This document shows, in pieces, positions 55,891 through 64,000 of a stretch of DNA of 64,000 nucleotides (within the stretch, counting starts at the first letter, position 1; the number at the start of each line of letters is the position of its first letter). A model generated the notes under the pieces. The model made no database searches. It was not told where the DNA came from and saw nothing but the letters and a program-made list of their open reading frames with translations. Both the position numbers and the translations under genes were made by a program. The stretch covers positions 1,860,001 to 1,924,000 of the forward strand of contig NC_063435.1 of the NCBI RefSeq assembly GCF_020379485.1, in the 5' to 3' direction. This DNA comes from Brassica napus. Lineage: Eukaryota > Streptophyta > Magnoliopsida > Brassicales > Brassicaceae.

Positions 55891-57537
55891 ATGTTACGTC
55901 AAAATTTAAATATGGGACCGACCAGGACGGAGATGGCGATTCTTACGGACGGCGATTCTGAAGGCGAAAACCCTAGTGGAGGCGCTGGTGGCGGAGGCTC
56001 AGCCTCGACAGGCACAAAGGAAGGGGATCTGTTACGTGTTTCACTGATGGATTCCGAGGCGAGAGAAGTGCAAGGCGGGACTTCGAATATCGTTAAGGCG
56101 GGGACGCAAGGGGAGAATGAGGGAGGGAGAACGGGGGCTACGGTTGGGTCTCCGATCTCCATTAAGGATGGTGCCAGTAAGACTAATTCTCCATGGTTGA
56201 AGAATAGTCAGGCTGGTCCTTCGGTACCGGTAATTGAAGTTGTCGGAGGAGTGGCTTCGATGCAAATTCCAGAGGATATCTTTGATGAGTCTGAATTGCT
56301 GTGGAAGTCATTTGTAGTAGGCTATTTCATTGGAGATGCCCCTCATATTGGCTCAGTGCACGCGACTGTGAATCGCATTTGGTCTACACCCAAAGATGGA
56401 TCAAAGATTGATGTGCAGTTTATTGAGAAGAATACTGTTCTGTTTCGTATTGATAACAGTCAGATGAGGACTCGTGTGTTACAGAGGAAATATTGGCACA
56501 TTGCAAATGTTCCATTAGTGGTAAACGTTTGGTCTCCGGAGTCGGCACTCAACCCTCCTGACCTGACTTCAATGCCGCTATGGGTTGATTTGTGTGGAGT
56601 TCCAAATGATCTTTACTCACATAAAGGTCTGAAGTGTCTGACAAGAGCAGTAGGGCGTTTTGTTAAGCTGCATCCAAACACGGAGAGATGTATTCGGTTG
56701 GATGTAGCGCGTGTTCTGACTGAAGTGAATCTTCATGAACCTTTGGTGGAAAAGATCACTTTTAAAGATAAGGAAGGAGTGGAAAGAGAGATTGGGGTGA
56801 ACTTCCCTTGGCTTCCACCTCGATGTACTGTGTGTAGGAAATGGGGGCATAAGGCACAAGACTGTACTGGAAAGGAAGTCAAACTGCTGAAGAAACCAGA
56901 AGAAGAAGAGAAAGGGACGCAAGTAGAGATATTGGCTGATGTTGAAAAGGATGTTGGGTTGAATGATAGGGCTCTAAGTGATCTTCTTCAGGATCTGGAA
57001 GCGATCACTCCTCGACCTGCTATATGTGCTTCATCCAATGATTTGGAAACTGATATCAATCATAAGACCTTAGATGAGCAGCATTTACAGGCTAGAGAAA
57101 AGGCACAAGGGATCCAGTTGATTGAGCCGACCACCGAAGCATTTCACACTAATGACACGTGTGGTTGGGAAAATGCTCATGGAGGGAGGAAAGGGACAGA
57201 AATAGGTGGTAATCAGAGCCACCAGGAAGTACTGCAAAATCAACGTGCAGATGGAAAAGGAATTGCAGTTTCACCATCCAGATTTAGTCCTCTACAAGAT
57301 ATCGTAGAGGATGAAGAGGAGGAGGAAGAGGAAGAAGAGATATTAAAAGAAGTTGAGGATGGGGAGATCGTGGATAGTAAAGCAGCAGGAAAGAAAGTTC
57401 AGAGAACGCAAGCAGTGAGTAGTAGGCGTTCCGTAGCGGTTGGGAAGCAAGTGAGGGGCAAGGTTGCCCGTTCTAAGGATCTACTGTATGTGGGGATGCA
57501 GGGCACAACGAAAAAAACTTCCGGTAGGAAGTTATGA
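55891..57537 (+). CDS. LINE ORF1 protein (DUF4283 and CCHC zinc knuckle)
   Basis: About 548 residues from the ATG at 55891; the next ATG at 55912 is equally possible, and a GTG at 55885 lies in the target duplication and is host DNA. A Gly/Ser-rich start leads to a DUF4283 RNA-binding-like domain (VVGYFIGDAPHIGSVHATVN, then MPLWVDLCGVPNDLYSHKGL). A zinc knuckle follows, CTVCRKWGHKAQDC near residue 310. The C-terminal half is acidic, with a run EEEEEEEEI, then basic. This is the nucleic-acid chaperone-type ORF1 of plant L1 elements. No stop was seen. Confidence 0.92.
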   Translation: MLRQNLNMGPTRTEMAILTDGDSEGENPSGGAGGGGSASTGTKEGDLLRVSLMDSEAREVQGGTSNIVKAGTQGENEGGRTGATVGSPISIKDGASKTNSPWLKNSQAGPSVPVIEVVGGVASMQIPEDIFDESELLWKSFVVGYFIGDAPHIGSVHATVNRIWSTPKDGSKIDVQFIEKNTVLFRIDNSQMRTRVLQRKYWHIANVPLVVNVWSPESALNPPDLTSMPLWVDLCGVPNDLYSHKGLKCLTRAVGRFVKLHPNTERCIRLDVARVLTEVNLHEPLVEKITFKDKEGVEREIGVNFPWLPPRCTVCRKWGHKAQDCTGKEVKLLKKPEEEEKGTQVEILADVEKDVGLNDRALSDLLQDLEAITPRPAICASSNDLETDINHKTLDEQHLQAREKAQGIQLIEPTTEAFHTNDTCGWENAHGGRKGTEIGGNQSHQEVLQNQRADGKGIAVSPSRFSPLQDIVEDEEEEEEEEEILKEVEDGEIVDSKAAGKKVQRTQAVSSRRSVAVGKQVRGKVARSKDLLYVGMQGTTKKTSGRKL

Positions 57538-60500
57538 AGTCCTTCTTCGCGTGGAACATGCGTGGATTCAACATGACACGCAAGCACAGAGCCCTTAGAA
57601 CATGGTTACAAGAGGAAAAACCATCTTTTGGCTGTCTTTTGGAAACGAGGGTACAGGAAAACAATCATACGAGGTGTATGAATGCAGCGATGCCCACTTG
57701 GAATTCTCTGACTAATTATGAATTTCATCACCTTGGCAGAATTTGGTTTTGCTGGTCTAATGATGTTATAGTTACGAAGCTGCATATGAGTGCACAAGTT
57801 ATTACCTGTGCTATTCAAATTCCAAGCACAGGTGAGCAGTTTATTTGCTCAGCGATATATGCTTTCAACACAGTTGGCGAGAGAATGACACTATGGGAAG
57901 AGCTGAGGGGTACTAAGGCGGCTTACTGTCATCTCAAATTACCGTGGATAATTTTGGGGGATTTTAATGCCACACTCTCTTCTAGTGAGCATTCTCGGGC
58001 TATGGATTACAGAGGTGATCAGATAGGGATGAGACACTTTCAGGAGGCGATAACTGATTGTATGGTCACGGATCTGCCATATACAGGGGCTCTTTTTACA
58101 TGGTGGAATAAAAGAGTTGAAGACCCGATTGGGAAAAAGTTAGATAGAGCTCTGGTTAATAGTGAATGGCTGAGCCATTATCCTCAGGCTTCTGCACAGT
58201 TTGATGCTGGGGGAGTCTCTGATCACGCCAGATGTGTGATACGGGTGACAGGTGCTGTGAATCAAGCTCGAAAACCATTCCGGTTCTTTAACTACCTCAC
58301 AGAACATCCAGATTTCCTAGCTACGGTTAAGGACGTATGGGATAATACAGAGCCTATTTACCATTCGAGGTCAGCCCTCTCTAGGTTTCATAAGAAGCTT
58401 AAACTCCTCAAACAGCCTCTGCGGGCATTGAACAAGACACACTATGGGGATTTACCAGCGCGAACTAAGCAGGCCTATGAAGAGTTGTGTAACTGTCAGA
58501 ACACAGTGCTACAAGATCCTAGTCCTGAAAACATAGCTAGAGCAGCAGCAGCAGAAGAGAAGTGGAATAGATTAGCTCGCGTTGAGGAGAAATTTTACAT
58601 GCAAAAATCTTGTGTTCGTTGGCTACAAGTGGGAGATCAAAACACAAGATTTTTTCACTCAGTGGTGCAGACAAGGGCTGCTCGAAACACGATCAGAAGC
58701 TTGGTTAATGGGCAGGGAGAAGTGCTCACATCTGATCAGGATATTAAAAAAGAGGCAGTTTCTCACTTTCAGACATTCTTGCAGAGCCAGGATGCTACAT
58801 TGGAGGAAACTTCAGTTGCTTCCCTTCAGGAGCTATTAACATACCGGTGCTCAAATGAAACTGCAGCGGCGCTGGCTTGCCCTGTTACAGCGAAGGAAAT
58901 ATATCAGGCTCTCCAAGCTTTACCTAACGGCAAGGTCTCCGGTCCAGATGGCTTCACCAAAGAGTTCTTCGTGGCAGCTTGGTCTATTATAGGCAGGGAA
59001 TTCATTGTGGCGGTGCAATCCTTTTTTCTCTTCGGCTTCATGCCTACTGGTGTTAATGCTACAATCCTCTCTCTCATACCGAAGGCAACGAATGCACAGA
59101 CAATGAAGGAGTATAGACCAATAGCCTGCTGTAACTTCTTGTACAAGGTTATCTCCAAAGTACTTGCTAATAGACTCAAAATCATATTCCCGGAAGCCAT
59201 TGAAGCCAACCAATGTGCTTTCATCACAGATCGTTTATTATTGGAGAATGTTTTGCTTGCCTCAGAACTAGTTAGTGGCTATCACAGAACAGTGACCGAA
59301 GCGAAGTGTGCTATCAAGTTTGACATATCCAAGGCCTTTGATACAGTGAAATGGTCTTTCATCACCTCGGTTCTGCTTGCCATGGGTTTGCCTCCTCAGT
59401 TTGTCAATTGGATCCGGCTCTGCATCACTACTGCGGCTTTTTCAGTGTCTGTTAATGGAAGTCTGGAGGGTTTTTTCACTAGTGCTAGAGGAATACGGCA
59501 GGGTTGCTCACTCTCACCATATCTCTATGTTATACTGAACAATGTGCTTTCTAAGCTCTTGAACAAAGCAGCAGCAGCAGGTGAGTTTGCTTATCATCCG
59601 CAGTGTGAGGGAGTTAAGCTCACGCATCTGAGTTTTGCTGATGATATATTAGTATTCACCAAGGGCACAACGGGTTCACTTATGGGCGTTCTGGAGGTTA
59701 TGAAAAGATTCGCTCGAATGTCTGGTCTCCACATTAATGTGGCTAAGTCTTCTATATTCGCATCAGGGCATAATATCAGTGACCTACTTGCTGCAGCAGA
59801 ATCGTTAAATATTGGAGTGGGCACACTACCTATTCGCTACCTCGGCATGCCACTGACGACTAAGACACTTACCAGCCATGACTACGAGCCATTGATAGAT
59901 AAAATCAGAAGTAGAATGCTCTGCTGGTCCAACAAAACTCTATCGTTTGCAGGACGACTACAGCTGATTAAATCAGTCATAGCCAGTATGGTCAATTTTT
60001 GGAGTCAGGCATTCATACTGCCTGCGAAATGTCTTGATAAGATAGAGAGTATGTGTAGTGCCTTCCTCTGGTCAGGCTCACCAACACAAACTCATAAAGC
60101 AAAGGTCAGTTGGGATGATTTGTGTGTTCCAAAAGAGGAGGGAGGTCTTGGAATCCGGAAGCTGCGGGAGACGAACAGAGTATTTGCTCTGAAACTCATT
60201 TGGCGTCTCTTCACTCAACCTACTTCACTGTGGGTGAGCTGGGTTAAGCATTATTTGCTCAAATATAATTCATTCTGGGATGTAAGAGATGACACAAAGG
60301 GATCTTGGATATGGAGGAAGTTACTCAAATTGAGAGATGTGGCTTATGAATTTTTGAGGTTTGATATCCAAGATGGCAACAACTGTCACTTTTGGTTTGA
60401 TGATTGGTTGGGGCAAGGGAAGCTGATCGACATCACAGGTCCTACAGGCACTACTTATTTGGGCATTAGGAGACACGCTAAGGTTAGCGATGCTGTTACA

Positions 60501-61199
60501 TTGGAAGAGTGGAGCATACGAGGAAGTAGAAGCCGTAGGTTCCACGAGCTGAGAAATAGTATCTTACAAAGAGAACCTCCGCAACCAGAGAACGGCAAGG
60601 ACATAGTATTGTGGAAGCATGGGAGTGATGATTACAGAGATCATTACTCTGCGGCTAGTACGTGGGAGCAAGTGAGGTCTAGGAGGCCTACAGTCGAGTG
60701 GAGTCGAGTAATCTGGTTCACACAAGGGGTCCCACGATTCTCATTCATAACTTGGCTAGCAGTGAAGAATAGACTATCAACTGGTGATCGTATGAGACAA
60801 TGGGGAATGGTACAGAGTTGTGAACTTTGTGGAGAGAGAGATGAAACGCGTGATCATTTGTTCTTCGCATGTCCTTATTCCTACACAGTGTGGGAGAGTC
60901 TGGCTAGGAGACTTATTGGCATCAGCATCAATCCGGATTGGCAATGGACACTGCATCGCATACAAAGAATGAGTCAAGGGAAAGCTGATACTGTTTTGGT
61001 GAAGCTTTTGTTGCAGACCACAATTTACCACATTTGGAGAGAAAGGAATGGGAGGCGTCATCAGCAAAGCAGAGTCACCACTGATCATATGCGTCGGCGC
61101 ATTGATAAGGCAGTGAGAAACAGAATCTCATCACTCAAATACAGGTTCGATCACAAATATGGAGGATTACTCAGCCGTTGGTTCCAGCTTAGTATGTGA
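57534..61199 (+). CDS. LINE ORF2: endonuclease and reverse transcriptase
   Basis: 1221 residues. The ATG overlaps the ORF1 stop as ATGA, which suggests termination-reinitiation. An apurinic-type endonuclease is N-terminal: SFFAWNMRGF, LLETRVQE, ILGDFNATLSS and GGVSDHARC. The reverse transcriptase follows: SGPDGFTKEFF, YRPIACCNFLYKVISKVLAN, KFDISKAFDTVKW, RQGCSLSPYLYVI and the catalytic FADD in LSFADDILVF. The C-terminus carries the zf-RVT domain, FSFITWLAVKNRLSTGDRM and CELCGERDETRDHLFFACP. All key motifs are present, so the element may be retrotransposition-competent. Confidence 0.95.
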   Translation: MKSFFAWNMRGFNMTRKHRALRTWLQEEKPSFGCLLETRVQENNHTRCMNAAMPTWNSLTNYEFHHLGRIWFCWSNDVIVTKLHMSAQVITCAIQIPSTGEQFICSAIYAFNTVGERMTLWEELRGTKAAYCHLKLPWIILGDFNATLSSSEHSRAMDYRGDQIGMRHFQEAITDCMVTDLPYTGALFTWWNKRVEDPIGKKLDRALVNSEWLSHYPQASAQFDAGGVSDHARCVIRVTGAVNQARKPFRFFNYLTEHPDFLATVKDVWDNTEPIYHSRSALSRFHKKLKLLKQPLRALNKTHYGDLPARTKQAYEELCNCQNTVLQDPSPENIARAAAAEEKWNRLARVEEKFYMQKSCVRWLQVGDQNTRFFHSVVQTRAARNTIRSLVNGQGEVLTSDQDIKKEAVSHFQTFLQSQDATLEETSVASLQELLTYRCSNETAAALACPVTAKEIYQALQALPNGKVSGPDGFTKEFFVAAWSIIGREFIVAVQSFFLFGFMPTGVNATILSLIPKATNAQTMKEYRPIACCNFLYKVISKVLANRLKIIFPEAIEANQCAFITDRLLLENVLLASELVSGYHRTVTEAKCAIKFDISKAFDTVKWSFITSVLLAMGLPPQFVNWIRLCITTAAFSVSVNGSLEGFFTSARGIRQGCSLSPYLYVILNNVLSKLLNKAAAAGEFAYHPQCEGVKLTHLSFADDILVFTKGTTGSLMGVLEVMKRFARMSGLHINVAKSSIFASGHNISDLLAAAESLNIGVGTLPIRYLGMPLTTKTLTSHDYEPLIDKIRSRMLCWSNKTLSFAGRLQLIKSVIASMVNFWSQAFILPAKCLDKIESMCSAFLWSGSPTQTHKAKVSWDDLCVPKEEGGLGIRKLRETNRVFALKLIWRLFTQPTSLWVSWVKHYLLKYNSFWDVRDDTKGSWIWRKLLKLRDVAYEFLRFDIQDGNNCHFWFDDWLGQGKLIDITGPTGTTYLGIRRHAKVSDAVTLEEWSIRGSRSRRFHELRNSILQREPPQPENGKDIVLWKHGSDDYRDHYSAASTWEQVRSRRPTVEWSRVIWFTQGVPRFSFITWLAVKNRLSTGDRMRQWGMVQSCELCGERDETRDHLFFACPYSYTVWESLARRLIGISINPDWQWTLHRIQRMSQGKADTVLVKLLLQTTIYHIWRERNGRRHQQSRVTTDHMRRRIDKAVRNRISSLKYRFDHKYGGLLSRWFQLSM

Positions 61200-61675
61200 A
61201 GAAGCACTGGTTCATACATAAAGATAGTAGAGTAGTCATACTTATGTAAATAACATTCTTTGCTTGATCAATAAATTTGATATTTCATCAAAAAAAAAAA
61301 TAAGTGGAAATTATTAGATTAGCTTACCAAAGTGTTGAGAAATGGTTTTGAAGCTCTTGAAAAGCCGGTTAATACCGGTAGAAATATCCGGTTTAGAAAC
61401 AGCAAGGAACTTGAATACATTCTTCATGTTTTCTTCCTCTTCTTGGTCACGAATCCCTTTTGAAAACACATCAAGAGAATACACCGAAGATACATGATTT
61501 TCAATATGTACACACACACATATATGTATTATGTATATATAAAAGAGATCGAACCTTGAGGAGAGTGATGATGATGATGAGGCTTAGAGAGAGGAGATAA
61601 AACGGCAACACTTGAGTCGGAGATACATCCGACGGAGAAAGGAAGCACCACAAGTCTCTCCATTCTATCTCTCAT

Positions 61676-62718
61676 TTTCTGCGAAGCCTTTCCTTTTACT
61701 ATACTTATATTTATATACAAGAATATATGTGTGTGACGTATATGTACTATGAAAATGACAACCCACCAAATGTTTTAGTGTAATTAATTCGTTTTTGTTT
61801 TGTATGTAAGCTTTATTAGAATATAATTTGGTGGTGGTCGTGTTATGTGTTCTTCTGACTTTGTTGTGAAGTTACAATGATGTTTACGTGTGCATATGAA
61901 ATTGTAGTTCGCTAGAGAAGAAAGTGATAGCTTTAGTTATGTTGATTCTTTTCTCTTTTGCACTGAGCTCAACTACTGTTTGGTAGACTGTTCTCTTTAG
62001 TGATGTAGCACTTGCACTATATTTGACAGTTTGAAAACTATAATATGGTGAATTGTGATATCTATATATGCATTACATAAGAATTGAAATGTGACTCTGA
62101 AAATGACTAAAATTTTGTTTGTAATTAAGTTTCTCGTATACCCCAATCTATACCTTTTTATAGCAAAATCCAAAGATAAAGAGTTTGTAAACTGTAAATG
62201 ATAAAAATTGCTGATATCGAAAACTATGTAGATTGTGTTATATACATAAGCCTCTTTAAGCATCAATACATTTCCCATAATCTTATCCTAATTTAGTTGA
62301 CGATTGCACACTCTTTTTACGTTTTTCCATCGCAAAAGCAAAAGCTTTCTTCTCATTATGTTTTTTTACAAAATCCTGTAGAGAAATAGGTTAACTTTAG
62401 CTGGAGTTTATAATGAATACTCAAGAACTCTATAATGTATGTATAATGATGACTTAAATGATTAAAATGTCCATTACATGTTACATCCCCTTGGAATCAA
62501 AGCAATCTATTATAAAAATATGTAACATTTTCTTTTGGAGACTATTATTACCAAATGTTATGATGCAAGGCCTTCTTTTCTGTATTTTTTGTTTCTCTGT
62601 ATATTTTTGGGCATTTATTCAACCATTTGATACCATTATTAATTGATCGATTATCACGAATGAAGATAGTTGGAGGACAGAAAAAACACATATTGTTGAA
62701 CCTTTAATTATGTGTATA
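61676..62718. other. Upstream region of RIC4
   Basis: Promoter-side AT-rich DNA. A (TA/TG)-rich patch with TATACTTATATTTATATAC near 61698-61716, about 25-40 bp upstream of the ATG, may contain the TATA box. No gene was seen beyond it. Confidence 0.4.
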
Positions 62719-62760
62719 CTAGAGGTTGGCCCGCCCTACGGGCGGGTAAATTTATATTAA
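62719..62760 (-). mobile_element. Helitron 3' terminus
   Basis: On the minus strand the sequence forms a hairpin CCCGCCCGTAGGGCGGGCC, then a short spacer and CTAG (62722-62719) followed by host T. This is the same layout as the Helitron end in the seipin intron. The body would extend to the right; the 5' end was not found, so its length is unknown. Confidence 0.65.
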
Positions 62761-63421
62761 AATGTATTTAAATTTTATAAAATATTTGAATAATTACTTT
62801 TAATTGAATACAATAAATATTTTTTTTCCGATTAGATTATATACATTTATTTTGTTAAAATTTGAATTTTATGTTTATAATTCTTACATGTTTGGATTTT
62901 TATTTGCTATCAACTAAATTGTATGACATTGTATTATTTTATTTTCAGTATTCATTTCAGCTATATTTTTAATGAAAATACGTCCTTTTTTGTATTTGCA
63001 TGAGATTATATGTATAGTATATTAATATATTTTTTTAATTGTGTGTTAAAGCTTTATGTTTGATTTTGGTAAATCTGAATGTATTCTCTCCATGATTATG
63101 AGTGTGTCTGACTTTAACAATGTTTTTATTCAAAAAAAATCCTTAACCAAATACTAAAATTACATTGTCTTTGGCTGCATTTTTTATCTTCTAAGTTTTT
63201 TTGTTTAGTGTTAATTGGAAAAAAGTATTCTTTTTTTTGCCAGCATAAGGGAAAAGGTATTGTAGAACATAATTTATTTTAATTCACTTAAATAATGAAA
63301 GTAAATTTTGTCATTTACTTATAGTAATAACATGTGTCACATCGATTATTTATGTTGGGTCTGTGGCATATTATTGTTGCTCTTGTGCATCTATAATTGG
63401 TAAAATAGCATTCTAGTCAGG
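62761..63421. other. AT-rich DNA, possible Helitron body
   Basis: No gene. It probably belongs to the Helitron whose terminus lies at 62719, but no matching TC start was recognised. Confidence 0.35.
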
Positions 63422-63501
63422 TGACTCTCACTCCATGAATAAATTTTGTGCATCTATTATCTGACTCTCACTCCATGAATAAATTTTGTGCATCTATTAT
63501 C
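63422..63501. repeat. Perfect 40-bp tandem duplication
   Basis: Two identical adjacent copies, each starting TGACTCTCACTCCATGAAT and ending CATCTATTATC (63422-63461 and 63462-63501). Confidence 0.92.
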
Positions 63502-64000
63502 GTTTATCTGTTTTCCATTCAAGTGCATCCAATATTTCAAGCATAGAAAGAACCAGAGAGGAGGAGACATTGTATTTTTTTTTTTTTGCAAAATTAGAAC
63601 ATGAATAGTACTTGATATCTTAAGTGCACTATGATAAAGTTATGCTTTTAGATGGGCTGATTTCTAGTGGTCTGTCCTCGCGGAATATTACCTATTTGTT
63701 ATCTCTGTTAAACTATCTTTTCAAAGTGATTGACGTTTTTGGCGAGGGTATGCATTTGGAAGTATTGATTGTTAGAATATAGTTTACTTTCCAATTGATT
63801 TCAATGGTATGATGTAATGGGGAAGTTTTAGAAGCCAATTGTTTGGAATTTAATTCACTAAATTGTTGGTTAGTTTTCAATGTGTGAATTGGTGTTTAGT
63901 GTGCATTTTTGTTTGGTATTTGGTCGTGGTCGTTGCCAAAGTGAAAGCATATGTAACCTATTTATACATATATTATGTAGTTATTTGAGTAGTTAATATA
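63502..64000. other. Window edge, no gene seen
   Basis: AT-rich non-coding DNA with a T run near 63570-63590. Nothing recognisable. Confidence 0.4.

Larger units (their letters stand above)
55890..61298 (+). mobile_element. Full-length L1-type LINE in RIC4 intron 2, 5.4 kb
   Basis: Flanked by a 10-bp target duplication AATAAGTGGA (55880-55889 and 61299-61308, the last A of the tail shared). It ends with CAATAAATTTGATATTTCATC and an A tail. Both ORFs are open, with start codons, zinc knuckle, endonuclease, reverse transcriptase and C-terminal zinc domain. The 5' UTR is almost absent (the first ATG is 1 bp inside the element), so a few 5' bases may be missing. Orientation is opposite to RIC4. 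Confidence 0.93.
53894..61675 (-). pseudogene. RIC4: ROP-interactive CRIB-motif protein RIC4, broken by a transposon
   Basis: Effector of ROP GTPases that promotes cortical actin assembly in pollen tubes and pavement cells. Exon 1 is 61555-61675 (MRDRMERLVVLPFSVGCISD), exon 2 is 61328-61456 (NMKNVFKFLAVSKPDIS) and exon 3 starts at 55801 (YKEEEEESEDGGMEIG). At 55751 a CACTA element interrupts the codons of the CRIB motif, which resume at 54066 as VPTNVKHVSHIGWESGL and end at 53894 with HHTL. Dropping the element and one copy of its CGC duplication restores a continuous frame of 156 residues. Intron 2 also contains a 5.4-kb LINE. The CRIB core I-x-x-P is split between I-G and V-P, so this allele should not yield a normal ROP-binding protein unless the element is removed from DNA or RNA. 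Confidence 0.92.

Overview
This window is nuclear DNA of a crucifer, most likely Brassica or a close relative. Its genes have plant-type introns and AT-rich spacers. From the proteins I recognise, they follow the gene order of one stretch of Arabidopsis thaliana chromosome 5 (about At5g16270 to At5g16490, recalled from memory, no search run): cohesin SYN4, acetolactate synthase small subunit (VAT1), two NC/LRAT-domain genes, an acyl-activating enzyme, biotin carboxyl carrier protein (CAC1/BCCP1), thioredoxin f, an HXXXD acyltransferase, defensin-like genes, SEIPIN1, an MBS-type zinc finger, a TFIIIC subunit, an atypical dual-specificity phosphatase and RIC4. Several genes expected in that stretch are absent, as in a fractionated Brassica subgenome.

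Layout. 1-2.7 kb: 3' end of SYN4. 2.7-5.5 kb: spacer with two hAT-type miniature elements. 5.5-9.2 kb: VAT1. 9.7-12.7 kb: two tandem NC-domain genes with a copia relic between them. 12.7-18.0 kb: an intact copia element. 18.6-20.3 kb: a frameshifted acyl-activating enzyme gene. 21.2 kb: tRNA-Ser(AGA). 22.0-23.8 kb: BCCP. 24.1-24.4 kb: a TRIM. 25.0-26.1 kb: thioredoxin f. 26.9-34.8 kb: the HXXXD acyltransferase, split by a copia element with two identical LTRs and carrying in its intron a hAT-like element packed with E2F-type sites. 35.5-42.5 kb: two defensin-like genes flanking a three-gene PIF/Harbinger transposon. 44.3-46.9 kb: seipin with a Helitron in its intron. 48.0-48.9 kb: two miniature elements. 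49.1-52.9 kb: MBS zinc finger, TFIIIC subunit 6 and phosphatase. 53.9-61.7 kb: RIC4, broken in its CRIB exon by a CACTA element and carrying a full-length LINE in an intron. 62.7 kb to the end: a Helitron terminus and AT-rich DNA.

The host genes do not form one pathway. Four act in or on plastid metabolism: VAT1 in branched-chain amino acid synthesis, BCCP in fatty-acid synthesis, thioredoxin f in redox control of carbon metabolism, and possibly the acyl-activating enzyme. Seipin adds lipid-droplet formation and RIC4 ROP-GTPase signalling.

The main story is the mobile DNA. Target-site duplications can be read for most elements, which allows nucleotide-level reconstruction of two gene disruptions (RIC4 and the acyltransferase). 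The window also holds potentially autonomous copia, LINE and Harbinger elements. No wholly new system was identified. The strongest candidates for follow-up are the E2F-site minisatellite, the transposon-split genes and the Harbinger element with an accessory GRF-zinc-finger/coiled-coil gene. All exon boundaries are read by eye from splice consensus and frame continuity.
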